From Nemophila menziesii (Eukaryota > Streptophyta > Magnoliopsida > Boraginales > Hydrophyllaceae): a stretch of DNA of 64,000 bases. The stretch lies in contig JARWIR010000024.1 of NCBI GenBank assembly GCA_029959085.1, forward strand, positions 17,658,296-17,722,295. The letters are read 5' to 3'. The position numbers and the translations under genes are program-made. This document shows, one piece after another, positions 1 to 11,136 of the stretch. The notes below the pieces were generated by a model. The model was not told the DNA's origin. It ran no database searches and worked only from the letters and a program-made list of their open reading frames with translations. Positions within the stretch are counted from its first letter, which is position 1, and the number at the start of each line of letters is the position of its first letter.

Positions 1-30
1 AAAAACGATAAATACAAATAAAACTTATAC

Positions 31-42
31 TCTCTCTCTCTC
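31..42 (+). promoter_or_regulatory. CT-repeat in the SKIP2 5' leader
   Basis: A (TC)6 run lies 14 bp before the F-box gene start codon. CT-rich stretches are common in plant 5' leaders near transcription starts. The core promoter lies left of the window, so no TATA box can be assigned. Confidence 0.3.
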
Positions 43-56
43 ATTTCTCTCATTTC

Positions 57-1655
57 ATGGGACAATCGGTTTCCAATTCCGCTTCTGGTACCGGAACCTA
101 TCATAGCCACGGTTCTGGCTCCTCTAAGTCCAGATTTACCTCTTCCTCCGCTGTCCCGGTCGTAGCTGCCTCTCCGATGAGAGACTCGGTCGTTGACAGT
201 GTAGATGAAGAACTTATCTATGAAACCTATGGTTTCGATAATACTTATAAGCTTCCTGATGAGTGCTTAGCTTTGATATTCCAGTCATTAAGCTCCGGCG
301 ATAGGAAACGATGTTCTCTCGTTTCCCGGCGGTGGTTACAGATCGAATCACAAAGTCGTCACCGTCTTTCACTCGACGCTCGATCGGATCTCTCATCAGC
401 AGTTCATTCGCTATTCACTCGATTCGATTCCGTGACTAAACTCGCACTCAAAAGTGACCGTAGATCGGTGAGCATAGGTGACGAGACGCTCGTTGCAATC
501 TCCTTAAAGTGTCGTAACCTCACGCGCCTCAAACTACGCGCTTGTTGTCAGCTTACAGACGTTGGAATGGCTGAATTTGCAAAAAATTGCACGAATTTGA
601 AGAAATTCTCTTGCGGATCGTGCACTTTCGGTGCTAATGGAATGAACGCTCTTCTTACAAATTGCTTATCTCTCGAGGAATTATCCATTAAACGCTTACG
701 TGGCCTCACCGATGCAAGCCAGCTAATCGGTGTTGGTTTAGCTTCATCTTCATTGAAAGTCATATGCTTAAAAGGACTATACAATGCACACTGCTTCGCT
801 CCATTAATCACCGAATCCAAAAATTTAAAAACGCTTAAGCTTTTCAGATGCTCAGGCGATTGGGATAATCTTCTAGAAGGTATATCCGGATTAACTCATG
901 TTCATCTCGAAAGAATTCAGGTTAGTGACGTTGGCTTAACAATATTATCTACATGCTCATCTCTCGAAATATTACATCTAGTGAAAACACCTGAATGCAC
1001 TAACATCGGATTAACCACTATAGCTGAAAATTGTAAGCTATTAAGAAAATTACACATCGATGGATGGAAAACCAATAGAATAGGCGATGAAGGATTATTA
1101 TCCATCGCTAAAAATAGTCTCAACTTACAAGAATTAGTTTTAATCGGGGTAAATCCAAGTATGATAAGTTTGGAAAAATTAGCCACAAATTGCGTAAACC
1201 TAGAGAGATTAGCTTTATGTGGAAGCGAAACAGTTGGTGATGCGGAGCTTTCATGTATAGCTGAGAAATGTGTTGCGTTAAGGAAGCTTTGTATAAAGAG
1301 TTGTCCAGTTTCGGATCAAGGAATGGAGGCTTTAGCAAGTGGATGTCCGAATTTAGTTAAAGTGAAGCTTAAGAAATGTAAATTAATAACTCCTGAAGCT
1401 GCGGATTGGTTAAGAGCATCTCGAGGTTCGGGTTTACTTATTGTGAATTTAGATACCATAGAAATGGAAGGTTTAGATGCAAGTGCTAGCGATAGTGGTG
1501 TACAAGAAAATGTGGAAAATCAAAACAATGGTGTTGTTAATTATGGTACGAGGACTACTAGGAGATCATCTTCGTTTAAAGCAAGGTTAGGTTTGTTTTC
1601 TGGGAGGAATTGGGTTGCTTGTACGTTCAGGACATGGAATTCTCGAAGTAACTAA
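57..1655 (+). CDS. SKIP2: F-box/LRR protein, SKIP2/VFB type
   Basis: Single uninterrupted frame of 532 codons. The protein should be the substrate-recognition subunit of an SCF (SKP1-cullin-F-box) ubiquitin ligase. Residues 1-65 are Ser-rich and begin MGQSVSNS, which fits an N-myristoylation signal. An F-box follows at about residues 65-108 (LPDECLALIFQSLSSGDRKR, then SLVSRRW). From about 120 to 460 there are repeated plant cysteine-containing LRRs of the form C.NL..L.L..C..(I/V)(T/S)D.G. The C-terminal tail is Ser/Arg-rich. Length, absence of introns and the MGQS start match the Arabidopsis SKIP2/VFB family of about 520-530 residues. The start is chosen because it is the first ATG after a CT-rich leader and gives the family N-terminus. 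No lesion is visible. VFB1-3 are close paralogues, so the exact orthologue is not fixed. Confidence 0.93.
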   Translation: MGQSVSNSASGTGTYHSHGSGSSKSRFTSSSAVPVVAASPMRDSVVDSVDEELIYETYGFDNTYKLPDECLALIFQSLSSGDRKRCSLVSRRWLQIESQSRHRLSLDARSDLSSAVHSLFTRFDSVTKLALKSDRRSVSIGDETLVAISLKCRNLTRLKLRACCQLTDVGMAEFAKNCTNLKKFSCGSCTFGANGMNALLTNCLSLEELSIKRLRGLTDASQLIGVGLASSSLKVICLKGLYNAHCFAPLITESKNLKTLKLFRCSGDWDNLLEGISGLTHVHLERIQVSDVGLTILSTCSSLEILHLVKTPECTNIGLTTIAENCKLLRKLHIDGWKTNRIGDEGLLSIAKNSLNLQELVLIGVNPSMISLEKLATNCVNLERLALCGSETVGDAELSCIAEKCVALRKLCIKSCPVSDQGMEALASGCPNLVKVKLKKCKLITPEAADWLRASRGSGLLIVNLDTIEMEGLDASASDSGVQENVENQNNGVVNYGTRTTRRSSSFKARLGLFSGRNWVACTFRTWNSRSN

Positions 1656-2650
1656 TTGTGGATTAAGGTGTTGTATTTTATTGCTTTGTATTTTGCTTGG
1701 CTTTTGAATTTATGTGTTACTTATTTGGAATTGTTTAATTATATCATGTTATGTATTTATTATGGGTTGATACAAGTGGGATATTAAGATGATAAACCTT
1801 TTTTTTTCTTCCTTTGTTGGATAGAATTTTAATGTTCAAAATGCTATTTTAGTTAATAATTTATGATTAAAGCCTATTGAGTACATGATTTATCCTATCT
1901 ATTATTACCATTCCAGCCCCTTCATTGTTAATGATCGTGTTTTTGGGATTGGATTTGTAGTATTTATTGTAAGCCCGGTTTGTATATATTATTAAAAAAA
2001 TTGAGAAAATAAGGTAAAAAGATGGTCTTGGTCTAGTCAAGTGGCTTAGTTGAGTTAATGTTCAAATGGCATATGAATGTAAGACAAATTGTTGCTGGGT
2101 TAGACTTTTCCTTTTGTCGAAAATTAGAGAATTGTATTAATTACGATAGTAGACTTGACAAGAACAAGTTGGAGACAATAATGCAATAATCCAACACGAG
2201 ATAGTTGATTAATATGAAGGACCAATTACATGTCACTTTCCTAGCATTGTTTCAATTATTATTTAATTTAATGCTTTGATAAGATAGAAAAGATAAAGAA
2301 TAAAATCCGTTAATTTCTTATTGTACTTAAGTTGGGGAGTAATGGTATGAATGGAACTATAAATTGCAAGTTTATAATTGACCCAATTGTCTATGATAAG
2401 AAATAGAATCAAGGTTTTTGATGATCTAAAAGATAGTAAATTATTGTGTTTTGTAAAATTATAAAGAGTACAACAGTATGTCATGCAGATTTAAAATAAA
2501 TAGATTCACATAAACAACCCATAAGTAAGTTTCAATTAAAAAACAAAATTGTTAACCTAACAAAAAAAAAATTGTTAATACTTGCCTAAATTAAGGAGAT
2601 TCAACATTTATTGAAGATAGTAACGAGATGATTCTCCCTTCTCCAAGCAT
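1656..2650. other. Intergenic, AT-rich, no gene seen
   Basis: 3' flank of the F-box gene and 3' flank of the convergent FLZ gene. Short frames on both strands show no codon structure or motif. No repeat ends were found. Confidence 0.5.
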
Positions 2651-3103
2651 TTACTTGAATCTTCGTATTTGAAAGACCTTGCCTTGTTTGTTGACTCTTT
2701 TCGATTGAAATAGAGCCACTTCCATCTCTAACGTTGCTTGCGTTTCTGGAGAAGTTGATCCAGATTGGTTGTCTATAGCAATTTGAGAATCTCGACACTT
2801 TAGAGAGCAATAAGCTTGAAGAGTACTACGTTAAATTACACATTTTTGATTAGTTCATCATATTTGTGACATCACATGAATAATAAAATCGTGAATAAGA
2901 AGAAATTACTAGAGTACGTACCCGTACATATACGCATCCCCTTTGATTTTTTCCCCACATAATGCACAAGACTCCATGAAATTTTCCATCCCTACATCAT
3001 TGTCAGCCTTCATACTCCACCACAGTTTCGCAAAATATTGGGATAATGGAATTCTCATGTTTCCATTCTTTGTTAAGGTGTTCTCATTTCCCGATTTTGC
3101 CAT
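2651..3103 (-). CDS. FLZ-type (FCS-like) zinc finger protein
   Basis: Two-exon gene. Exon 1 is 3103-2922, with donor GG|GTACGT. A 96-bp intron follows, and exon 2 is 2825-2651 after acceptor GTAG. The exons total 357 nt, 118 residues plus stop, with frame kept across the splice. The FLZ domain lies at about residues 42-80: FMESCALCGEKI (Cys-x2-Cys), AYMYG at the exon junction, then AYCSLKCRDSQI (Cys-x3-Cys). The spacing from YMY to the second Cys pair matches the family. FLZ proteins are plant-specific adaptors that bind the SnRK1 kinase complex and act in energy and stress signalling. Odd point: the usual RGD between YMY and the second Cys pair reads GTL here. Size fits the family's usual 100-160 residues. 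The splice sites are inferred by eye. Confidence 0.8.
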
Positions 3104-4970
3104 TGTTTTAGTAGGGTTGATAATTCTAAAGCTCTACTTTTTTCTATAATGAGATTATTGTGACAAAAGAAACAAATTTTTGCGCTTGACAGATAAATGG
3201 TGCAAGAAAGATGTTGTGATTAGACATGGTAATTACAAGACTTTGAAGTAATAATTTTTTTAAGGATTAAAGAAGATAAACTACCATGCTAATTGTGATG
3301 ACGATCTATTATTAATGTGCGTGCTATTGGAGATCTCATAAATATTTTCCAATTAGCTAAGCTATTTTTAAAGCAGAATATTTTCTCTCAATTAAATCAG
3401 AAACTTATATATAGATATTCAATTTAATGACAAATTAAATATATATAATTGCTATAATATAAATATAAAATTATATATATTTGTATTTGTTATAAACCTT
3501 TTATTTGTTTCCTAATCCGAGTAGGACTCGATATATATCTTATATTGTGACATTTATAATATACATAAGAAAATCTGTTCGAGAAAGTGATTTCCCTAAG
3601 AAATATAATGTTAATATACCAAAGAAACTCCAGACCTAAAAAGATGTTCGGTCGAACAGTTTATGAGCTCCATCAACACGTCCATTTGACAAATATAGCT
3701 CTTGTCCTAAATGGAACCAACTCACATTTATCAATACACTCTAATGTATAAAGACCCTTACAAAGTCCCGTAGGTAACATGCACAACAGTGGAATTCCTG
3801 ATATTCATTAAAACACTATTGGGCAACTATGGATCTAAAATATCCTATAGGTACCCCTTTTTCCAAAACAATAAAGGTACACACACTATCTTTCTTAAGC
3901 TACTTTTCTTGAATAGATATTCCGTCTGACTAGCTTGACGGTAAGAGTGACATTGAAAAAGTCCTATCTTTGGTGTCTAACCCCGCAATTTCAATAGGTA
4001 CTATAATCTAGAGACATTAAAACAAGAAGAAAAGCATTTAGACTGAGGAGAACCACCGTAAGATCCAAGAGATCAAGACTATAAAAATTCAAGTAAACGG
4101 TCAACAAGCTTCACCTTGTCTATTAGATTGTTGTTCTATCAGTGGTATCTTATGTGAGAGACTTTTATTTAGTTTCTCACACTAAATCCCATTGAAATAC
4201 CATGAAACAAAAGCAGAGTACAAGACGCGGGGTAACCGAGGGGTTTGAGCTTGCATGAACCAAACCTATCAAGACAACATTTTACTCTGAATGCTATCCT
4301 CGAGAAATTTTAGGATTAAATTTGACACGAGGACTCCCATCACCCAACATTTCCGCACAAGGATCACATCGTCACCCCGATTCTTCTAAAATGAATTTAC
4401 AGGGTGTACATTGGTTGCCACTTAATTCGGTAGATCTATTATTCTCGTATACCGTAAAAAATTATGTATCAACTCCAAGGAATTGGAACCTTACACATGA
4501 TTGGACAACCTATTATTAATGTATAGAATTATCCTTGAGGATTGGGTTTGAAAAAAAATAAAGGAATATAAAAGTCTCTTTCCTCATAGAATGAGAGGAA
4601 AATATGCAGAATGTTATTCTCGTACAAGAATCCGTAAACCAACTACAAGTGGTAGTGTCCATATATCATTTAAAAATTAAATTTCTTACATCGAATGATA
4701 TAGCAATGCTCCGAGGATGACGAATACATCATATGCGTCTATTCCATTTACTTTGAGACATATTCAAAGTACGCATAATTGACATTCTAAATGAGAAATC
4801 ATCGCCTTCAACCAATCCTATATGAAAAACTAATCAAAGTTCGAACTGGAAATCCAAAGACTAAACACAAGATAAGAGAATCTCTTGATATTTGAATGAG
4901 AGTAGCCCTTCGGGAAACGCTATAAAAGCATATATACTTACTTGAAGAGGAGATCGAGGGTATGTAAGCA
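3104..4970. other. Intergenic; possible worn-out 5' part of a Ty3 element
   Basis: No gene recognised. About 4142-4152 reads TGGTATCTTATG, a weak match to the iMet-tRNA primer site TGGTATCAGAGC that follows many plant LTRs. With the reverse transcriptase remnant beginning near 4971, the stretch from about 3500 to 4970 may hold a decayed LTR and gag. No paired LTR was found, so this is only a suggestion. Confidence 0.3.
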
Positions 4971-5575
4971 TTGATACTTGCATTTTATTGTCAAACCCAT
5001 GGTATGACCAATTGCACAAAAATGGAGAATATTCTCTTACGAGAAGAACGAGATAATAAAATTAAGTTCGAGCAATTGCTCCAAGTATATCACATTAGGG
5101 AAAATTATTTTCCAACGTGGGTACCAAATCCGGTCCTTGTGGACAAAATAGAGAGGAAATCAAGAATGTGTATTAATTACATCAACTTAAACAAGGCTTA
5201 TTCGAAAGACTACTTCCTTTTTCTCAAGGTCAATCGATTAGTCAATGCGACTACCAACCATAACTTTATTTCCTACACGGGTTCCTTTAAAGAGTACAAA
5301 GATTAAGATGACCCCTGAAGGTGAAGAGAATGAGGTATTAGTCACTGAGCGAGGTCTTCATGGCTACTAGTTATGCCATTAGGATTAAAAAATGTTAGAG
5401 TCGCGTACCAAAATTTACTTAACAAAGTGTTTATGAACCAAATCAAAAATAAAACAAAGATATATGTGGATGACACGCTTGTAAAAATTAATACTTACAC
5501 AAATAATCTCAAAGATCTTGCCAGAGACTTCTCTACATGAGATATACAAGGATCCGACTCAACCTAGAGAAAAGG
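4971..5575 (+). pseudogene. Ty3/gypsy reverse transcriptase remnant (Tat/Retand-like)
   Basis: A decayed reverse transcriptase domain. The 111-codon frame at 4971-5306 aligns in order with Ty3/gypsy RT: the block before the fingers, RMCINYINLNKAYSKDYF (family form RMCVDYTDLNKACPKDSF), and RLVNATTNHNFISY (family RLVDATAGHELLSF). Downstream, in other frames, come the equivalents of MPFGLKNAGATYQ, then KVFMNQI and finally YVDD at 5463-5474, the metal-binding aspartates of the active site. Stops and frameshifts separate the blocks, so no enzyme can be made. No protease, RNase H, integrase or LTR could be attached with confidence. The TDLNKACPKDSF-type wording is typical of the Tat/Retand branch; that lineage call is an inference. 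Confidence 0.75.
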
Positions 5576-7540
5576 TTTTTGGTTTCATGTGAGACGTTGA
5601 CATCAAAACTAAACCATACAAGATACATCCAATACTAGATGTGGTGATGTCTCCTTATTGGAAGTGATTAACCATGCACTGAAGATTTTATTTCTTACAC
5701 TTTTTGGGCGAATGGTATGTTATTCTATAGGAAATATGCTTAGTATTGCATATGTGATAAACGAGTAATTATTAGAGATTTTGGGTGTTCAAATATGTTT
5801 TTATTGTAGATTGAACACGAAAGAATTACAAGCTTAAAAGGAAAGATAAAGTAGAAAGTAGAAAGATCTTGAGAAAAATCTACAGAGACGTCTCTAGAAC
5901 CACATGCCAAATCACAATAATCTTGGACGAAGATAGAAGACGAGCTCTAGTGTCGTCGCCTACCTATTTTCTAACTCTGTACTCGGTGAACGTAGCAATC
6001 AAGGAATCCAAGGTGAGGAAGAATGGTTGTCGTCAAACCGTTACCTATCTTCTCACTTAGACAGAGGTAGGTAACCAGTTAAACAAGAGAAAACTATATA
6101 CACAAATAGTCCACCTGAGTTCCATAGAATCCTGGAAGCAATAAAAGAGTAACTAGACGGTGAAATACATACCATTTTAATTCCCTTGAATTTTAGTTTC
6201 CAACACGGAAAACCACATCCAAGTCGATATTAATACAAATAAGTTATGGGAAAAGCTTGAAAAATGGACAATATGGGGAAAGGATCCATCAAAATGGTTG
6301 TCTCCTACGGTGTAGATGGGTTTTACCACTTTAAAATGATAAACATCATGCAAAAATAGAATGCTCGTCGCCTACCTCCAACTAGGAGACAAGTAGGTGA
6401 TGTACAATGTTCAAAAACTGTAGAAAATTTTGACATCTAAAGCTACTTTTATCTTATTTTAAGTAACGTGAAGCCTAGTTTTAAGTAGTTTTGGAGAATT
6501 AGATCTTTTACACAATTACACCCTAATGTCACATCCAACACAAGTAAACCAAGTTTACAATCCACACTCAAGATCTATTTTTCTCTATACCATTAGGAAA
6601 ACTCGATTCCTCTTCTAGAGATGAAATAACAGTCCAAAACAGGGTTTGTAGATTTCAACCTAATCTAATATATCTATTATCCTAAATAAGTAAATATGAC
6701 AGTATATGGGCTATATAAAATAAACCTATTAGTACCTACTATGGGGGCTGGTTGCAAGTGAACACTCTCTATAGATTTGCTCTTGAAAATAATCTTGATG
6801 GTTTTGACAAATGAAGAATGCGAGAACTGAATTTTCCTAAGAAATTATCCTTCTATATATAAAACAAGAGGTCATACAAGTTTCTCTCTCTTGGGTCTTG
6901 AATTTGAATATCTAGATTAGCTGGTCGAGCATCCGCTTGGCTTCGGTCGGTTGTTCACTACTTGTACTATTTCTCTCAATATGTGGATAATGACTATAAA
7001 CAGTCATATTCTGAGCTTATCAGTTATGAATCCATTTTACATCGTGACTTTTTCAGTCAGAATCTTCTCGATATTTGACTTGTAGTCCCGAGTTTGGATG
7101 ATAGGTGGGTTGAGTTTCCTTTTTATTAACCCTTTCTTCTGATGAGTTTTGGTAGGCCAAATTTGTTGCTTTTGGATGTCCAATCCTATTCATCTAATAT
7201 ATTTATTTGAAACTCTTCGGCAGACTATTCTTGTGTATCTTTGGGGTTTGATCTTGGCTGACTAATTTCCTAATTGACTTTTGTAGTCTATTTGTTCTTC
7301 TAATCGGAGTTTTGATAAAATGATCTTTTGTTGACGATAATTATGTCACTCCTAGCCTATCCATGATTTTATGGAGTTTTGACTAAATTCTTGTTCATTT
7401 TTCCATCTTAATTGCTACTATAATTTTTCCTTTAACAATCAATAAAAACCATGCTTAATTGTTAACAAATCTACACAATATGATCACAAGTAAAGTGTAT
7501 ATGCTTCCCATACTAAAGGCATTTAATATTTCAATAGCTT
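5576..7540. other. Non-coding, origin unclear
   Basis: AT-rich, with scattered short frames and no motif I recognise. It probably includes the rest of the decayed Ty3 element on the left and upstream sequence of the 513-codon frame on the right. No inverted or direct terminal repeats were seen. Confidence 0.4.
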
Positions 7541-9082
7541 TTGACTCCCCTTATGAAACAAGAAACAACAAGTCTCGAAGGGAAACATAACTTATCTGAT
7601 GATTTACCTAAAGAATCGGATAATAAAGTATCTCGAAGCAACAGGGACTACAAGGAGAAGCTCAAGAATCAATCTTTCGACAAAACGAGGAGGAGGACAT
7701 ACTCGAATAACCAAGTGGAAATTTCAAGTGCCGAGGTGCAGAAACAACACATGAGGAACGTTGAAAGAGAAAGAAGAAATAAGAAGAGGATGAAGAAGGA
7801 ATTGAAATATGAACAAATAGCAGATAGTACAGTTTGGATAAAAAAACACTGTAAAATACGAAATTGGAATTTCAGTAATCACAAAGTCACAAGGATTGAA
7901 GAAGATGAGGTTTTTCAGGTGCAAGATAGTAATAGCAGAAGAAGGATACATGACACAAGTAAGTTTTTCTCTCGAATTTCTTTAGTTATGGCGCACAGTA
8001 TATATGATCGATATAAAAAGAAAGGTAGGAGCGGCTGCTATCGGGAATCTATAGGAAAGATGATATCAATTGGGGTGATACACCAGAGGAGACTTACCTG
8101 GATAAATGAGGATAAGAATGTACAACCATGTAGGAATGATTTGGGGGAACTGAACGGAAGAAATTGGAGAAAGGGGTATTCAGACATGGCGGATGGGAGG
8201 CAGTGGTGGAGTATTATTACGAGGAAGAAGAAAGATGGGACTGGAAATGGGTGGGCTTGTTGGGCCAAGAAAGGAGATAAGAACTATTGGAGTGCTTGGG
8301 CTCACAAAAGGAAAAAAGAAAGTAGGCCTAGTCTTGAAATAAAAGCTACTTATAGAAATGATATGGGCTGGGTTAGGAATATTTATTTGGGTTGGGTTAT
8401 ATTTAATAAAAAGGGTGGAATTTGGAGTAAGGAAAAATTGGGTAACTTATATAAGAATAGCATAGCATGTGGTTATATCACTTTCAAGGTAATATCGAAG
8501 AGACGGTTTATGAATAAACAAGGACAATTATTGGAGAACGACTATGTGGAAAATAAGTTTGAACTGAAGAGACATCTGAACTCGGTTTCGTTCCATTTTG
8601 GGATATATGGTTGGATACAGATTATGGTAAACCAAGATACTTTTGACATCAAATACAAGTACAACCCTTGGTCTGTCTTCTTCTCCGTGGTTCAAACCCA
8701 AATTTGGGTTTTGGTTATCTGGGAGGACTTGTGGTGTTCTACACTACGACAAGTCATGGTTAGCTCCGCTACCATGATTAAGTACCTCCTGGTTCTTGGA
8801 ATCTGTAAGTGTGGTGTTGGTGTTGGTATTGGTGTTGGTCTTTTCACGGGGGATAGGAGAGGCGCGACGGATTTTGTGCTTGATAATGGTTCACGTTGGA
8901 GGACTACTAGCACTTGCGATCTACGAAAGAATAGGTGTTATATCTCGACGACTAGCAAATTTTGCAATATTGGAAGGCTACAAAGGAATACGTGGATGAT
9001 AGGGGTTTTGATGGGTAGTCTGGAAAATGGTTGCTATGTACATATTGTTTTCTTCGATAATCACTGTAATAACGTAGTTTAA
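7541..9082 (+). CDS. 513-codon open frame, function unknown
   Basis: A stop-free frame of 1542 nt in AT-rich DNA, far longer than chance would give, so this frame has been under coding constraint at some time. The first ~110 residues are very rich in Lys, Arg and Glu (for example ERERRNKKRMKKELKYEQ) and are probably helical and basic. The middle, about 205-330, is rich in Trp, Lys and Gly (WWSIITRKKKDG, GWACWAKKGDKNYWSAWAHK). The end has a run of alternating Gly and Val (GVGVGIGVG). No signal peptide or recognisable domain was seen. A 17-bp A-run lies 26 bp after the stop and a LINE endonuclease remnant starts about 330 bp further on. It could be the ORF1-like part of a non-LTR element or a retrogene, but the usual plant LINE ORF1 signature (DUF4283 plus CCHC knuckle) is absent. 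Confidence 0.4.
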   Translation: MTPLMKQETTSLEGKHNLSDDLPKESDNKVSRSNRDYKEKLKNQSFDKTRRRTYSNNQVEISSAEVQKQHMRNVERERRNKKRMKKELKYEQIADSTVWIKKHCKIRNWNFSNHKVTRIEEDEVFQVQDSNSRRRIHDTSKFFSRISLVMAHSIYDRYKKKGRSGCYRESIGKMISIGVIHQRRLTWINEDKNVQPCRNDLGELNGRNWRKGYSDMADGRQWWSIITRKKKDGTGNGWACWAKKGDKNYWSAWAHKRKKESRPSLEIKATYRNDMGWVRNIYLGWVIFNKKGGIWSKEKLGNLYKNSIACGYITFKVISKRRFMNKQGQLLENDYVENKFELKRHLNSVSFHFGIYGWIQIMVNQDTFDIKYKYNPWSVFFSVVQTQIWVLVIWEDLWCSTLRQVMVSSATMIKYLLVLGICKCGVGVGIGVGLFTGDRRGATDFVLDNGSRWRTTSTCDLRKNRCYISTTSKFCNIGRLQRNTWMIGVLMGSLENGCYVHIVFFDNHCNNVV

Positions 9083-9108
9083 AAGTAATAAAACGTCAAC
9101 TTGCGACC

Positions 9109-9125
9109 AAAAAAAAAAAAAAAAA
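9109..9125 (+). repeat. A17 tract, possible retroposon tail
   Basis: Seventeen consecutive A after TTGCGACC, 26 bp downstream of the 513-codon frame. An AATAAA-like AATAAAACG lies about 20 bp before it. This looks like the 3' tail of a retroposed sequence, but no flanking target duplication was found. Confidence 0.45.
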
Positions 9126-9414
9126 GAATAATCTTTATTGCTACCAAAGTAGATATACTCTTTGCTAACCCATACATTATTTCTATAATTTTTCTTTTAT
9201 TGTGATTATTCAATTGGTATGTATTCTTTATAATCTATTTTACCATATCACAATGTAATGAGTTTCGTAAATACCAAAAAAAATTACTCAAAAGGATAAG
9301 AATTGTAATATAATTGGAAATGGTCCTAATTAATATCACTTTTCTTGAGCCACATGCTCAGACTCTGGTTTTTTTTTTATGTTTGATCCATATTTTAAAT
9401 AAGATTTTGAATAC

Positions 9415-11136
9415 ATTTATTCGTAACAAAACCATTAAAGATCCTGGAAAGTAAAAGTTAATAGGTATCAAAACACATGGGCCTACAATAGTTGTTGAAC
9501 CACAGGTGAGTGGCGTTAAGGCGGATAAGATTATTAATACTCTTGAAAAAGATAATTCTATTTGCGTCGATTCTGAATGTTATAAAGGAGTTATTTGTCT
9601 TATTTTGGATAACTCAGACATTACAGTTCAAGTTTTGTCAAGTAGTCGGCAAGTGATTAATATATAGGTTAGTCAATTGGGTTGTGAATCATGGGATTTC
9701 TTCGTTATTTATGCTCATACTCACTACAAAGAAAGAGAGGAACTTTGGAATGCGCTCTATCATTGGTTTCACAATTTGAAAATTCCGTTGTTAGTAGCGG
9801 GTGATTTGAATCAAATATGGAAATAAGAGGATAAAAGTGGTGGGGTTATGGGTGTCTCGAGGCGTATGGAAAGGTTTGAAGAGTGGCGACAAAGTTATGT
9901 ATTGATTGATTTAGGGTTCGAAGGGCCTCACTTTACTTGATGTGATTCTTGGAATACAGATCAACGTATTACAGAGCTACTTGATAGGGCATATGGTAAT
10001 ACAGAATGGTAGACACTATTTCTGAGAGCACGTGTTATTCACCTATCTCGGATTCATTCTGATCATATACCTATGTTGATACAAATATGCCCTGTACGGA
10101 AACTGAGAGTCCATCTCCTCTGTTTCTATTTTGAGGCGGCTTGGTGTCTTCATAAAGGGTTCCAGGATTTTGTTAAAGAGAAATTGGAAGGTGTGGAACT
10201 CAGTATTGGGCCGTGAATTGAGGAAATTCAGAAGCAGCTAAATAAATCAAAAGTAGAAAGCTTCAGTGATCTAAATAAAAGATAGAGGCCCTTGACAACA
10301 AGTTTAAGGGGTATTCAGAAAGCCTTAAAGAATTCGTATAATTTATTGATCCAGAGCTTGGGTAATCGGCTTATGGATGAGTACGCGAGTATGTTTGAAC
10401 AAGAGGAGATAAGGTGCTTCCAGAAATCAAAAGAGACATGGATTGCGTCGGGAGAGAGGAATACTGGGTTCTACCATTTGTCAACGATCATAAGAAAAAA
10501 GAGGTTGAAATGTGTGGGTTATTGCATAGTAATAGTATTTGGGTTGAAAGAGCGGGGAATTGAAAGGTCTGGTCTGAGATTATTTTGAGAAACTTTATGA
10601 AGCTCCTGGGGATGATATTGGAGTTTTCTCTCTTCCTCAGATGGGTTTTATTGGAGAGGAGGCGTCCCAGATCCTTAGCGCCCACTTTTATGATAAGGAA
10701 ATTCGGGATGCGGTGTTTCAATCGAGTTCGATGAAAGCCCTTGGCCCGGATAAGATGTCTACATCCTATTACCGAAAGTGATGGGAGACAGTGGGACCAT
10801 CTATAGGCTCCATGATACAAGAACCGCTAGATAATGTGTGCTTGCCGGCTACGCTAAACGGGAAGCTTATTCATCTCATTCCAAAGGTTCCATATCAGGA
10901 CAGGGTTAGTTTATTTAGACATATTAGACTTATAAAATTATCCTTGTAAATTTATTATGAATGCTATAGTTAATAGACTTAGACCTCCTGGCTGATATAA
11001 TTGGTCCTTGTCAAAGTAGTTTATTGCCAGGAAGGTCTACAACTGATATCACTGTTTTAGTTCGAGAGGTGGATTATAGAATAAGACAACTCAAGGGGAA
11101 AAAGGAATCATGGCGGTAAATATTGATCTAGCTAAG
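9415..11136 (+). pseudogene. L1-type LINE ORF2, segment 1: endonuclease and RT start
   Basis: First of four pieces of one LINE. From about 9415 an APE-type endonuclease can be followed through several frames: IVVEPQVSG, then LLVAGDLNQIW, SRRMERFEEW, and SRIHSDHIPML (family SDHxPL). From 10292 comes the linker to reverse transcriptase (SGERNTGFYHLSTIIRKKR, family form GDxNTKFFH). Next are KALGPDKMSTSYY, LNGKLIHLIPKVP and RHIRLIKLS, which are RT blocks 1-3. The segment stops inside the catalytic block IDLAK, exactly where a solo LTR is inserted after target sequence CTAAG. Many stops and frameshifts make it dead. The N-terminal endonuclease residues and ORF1 were not recognised upstream. Confidence 0.85.

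Noticed and set aside
5869..6060. 63-codon frame
   Set aside because: Short, no motif, and surrounded by decayed sequence.
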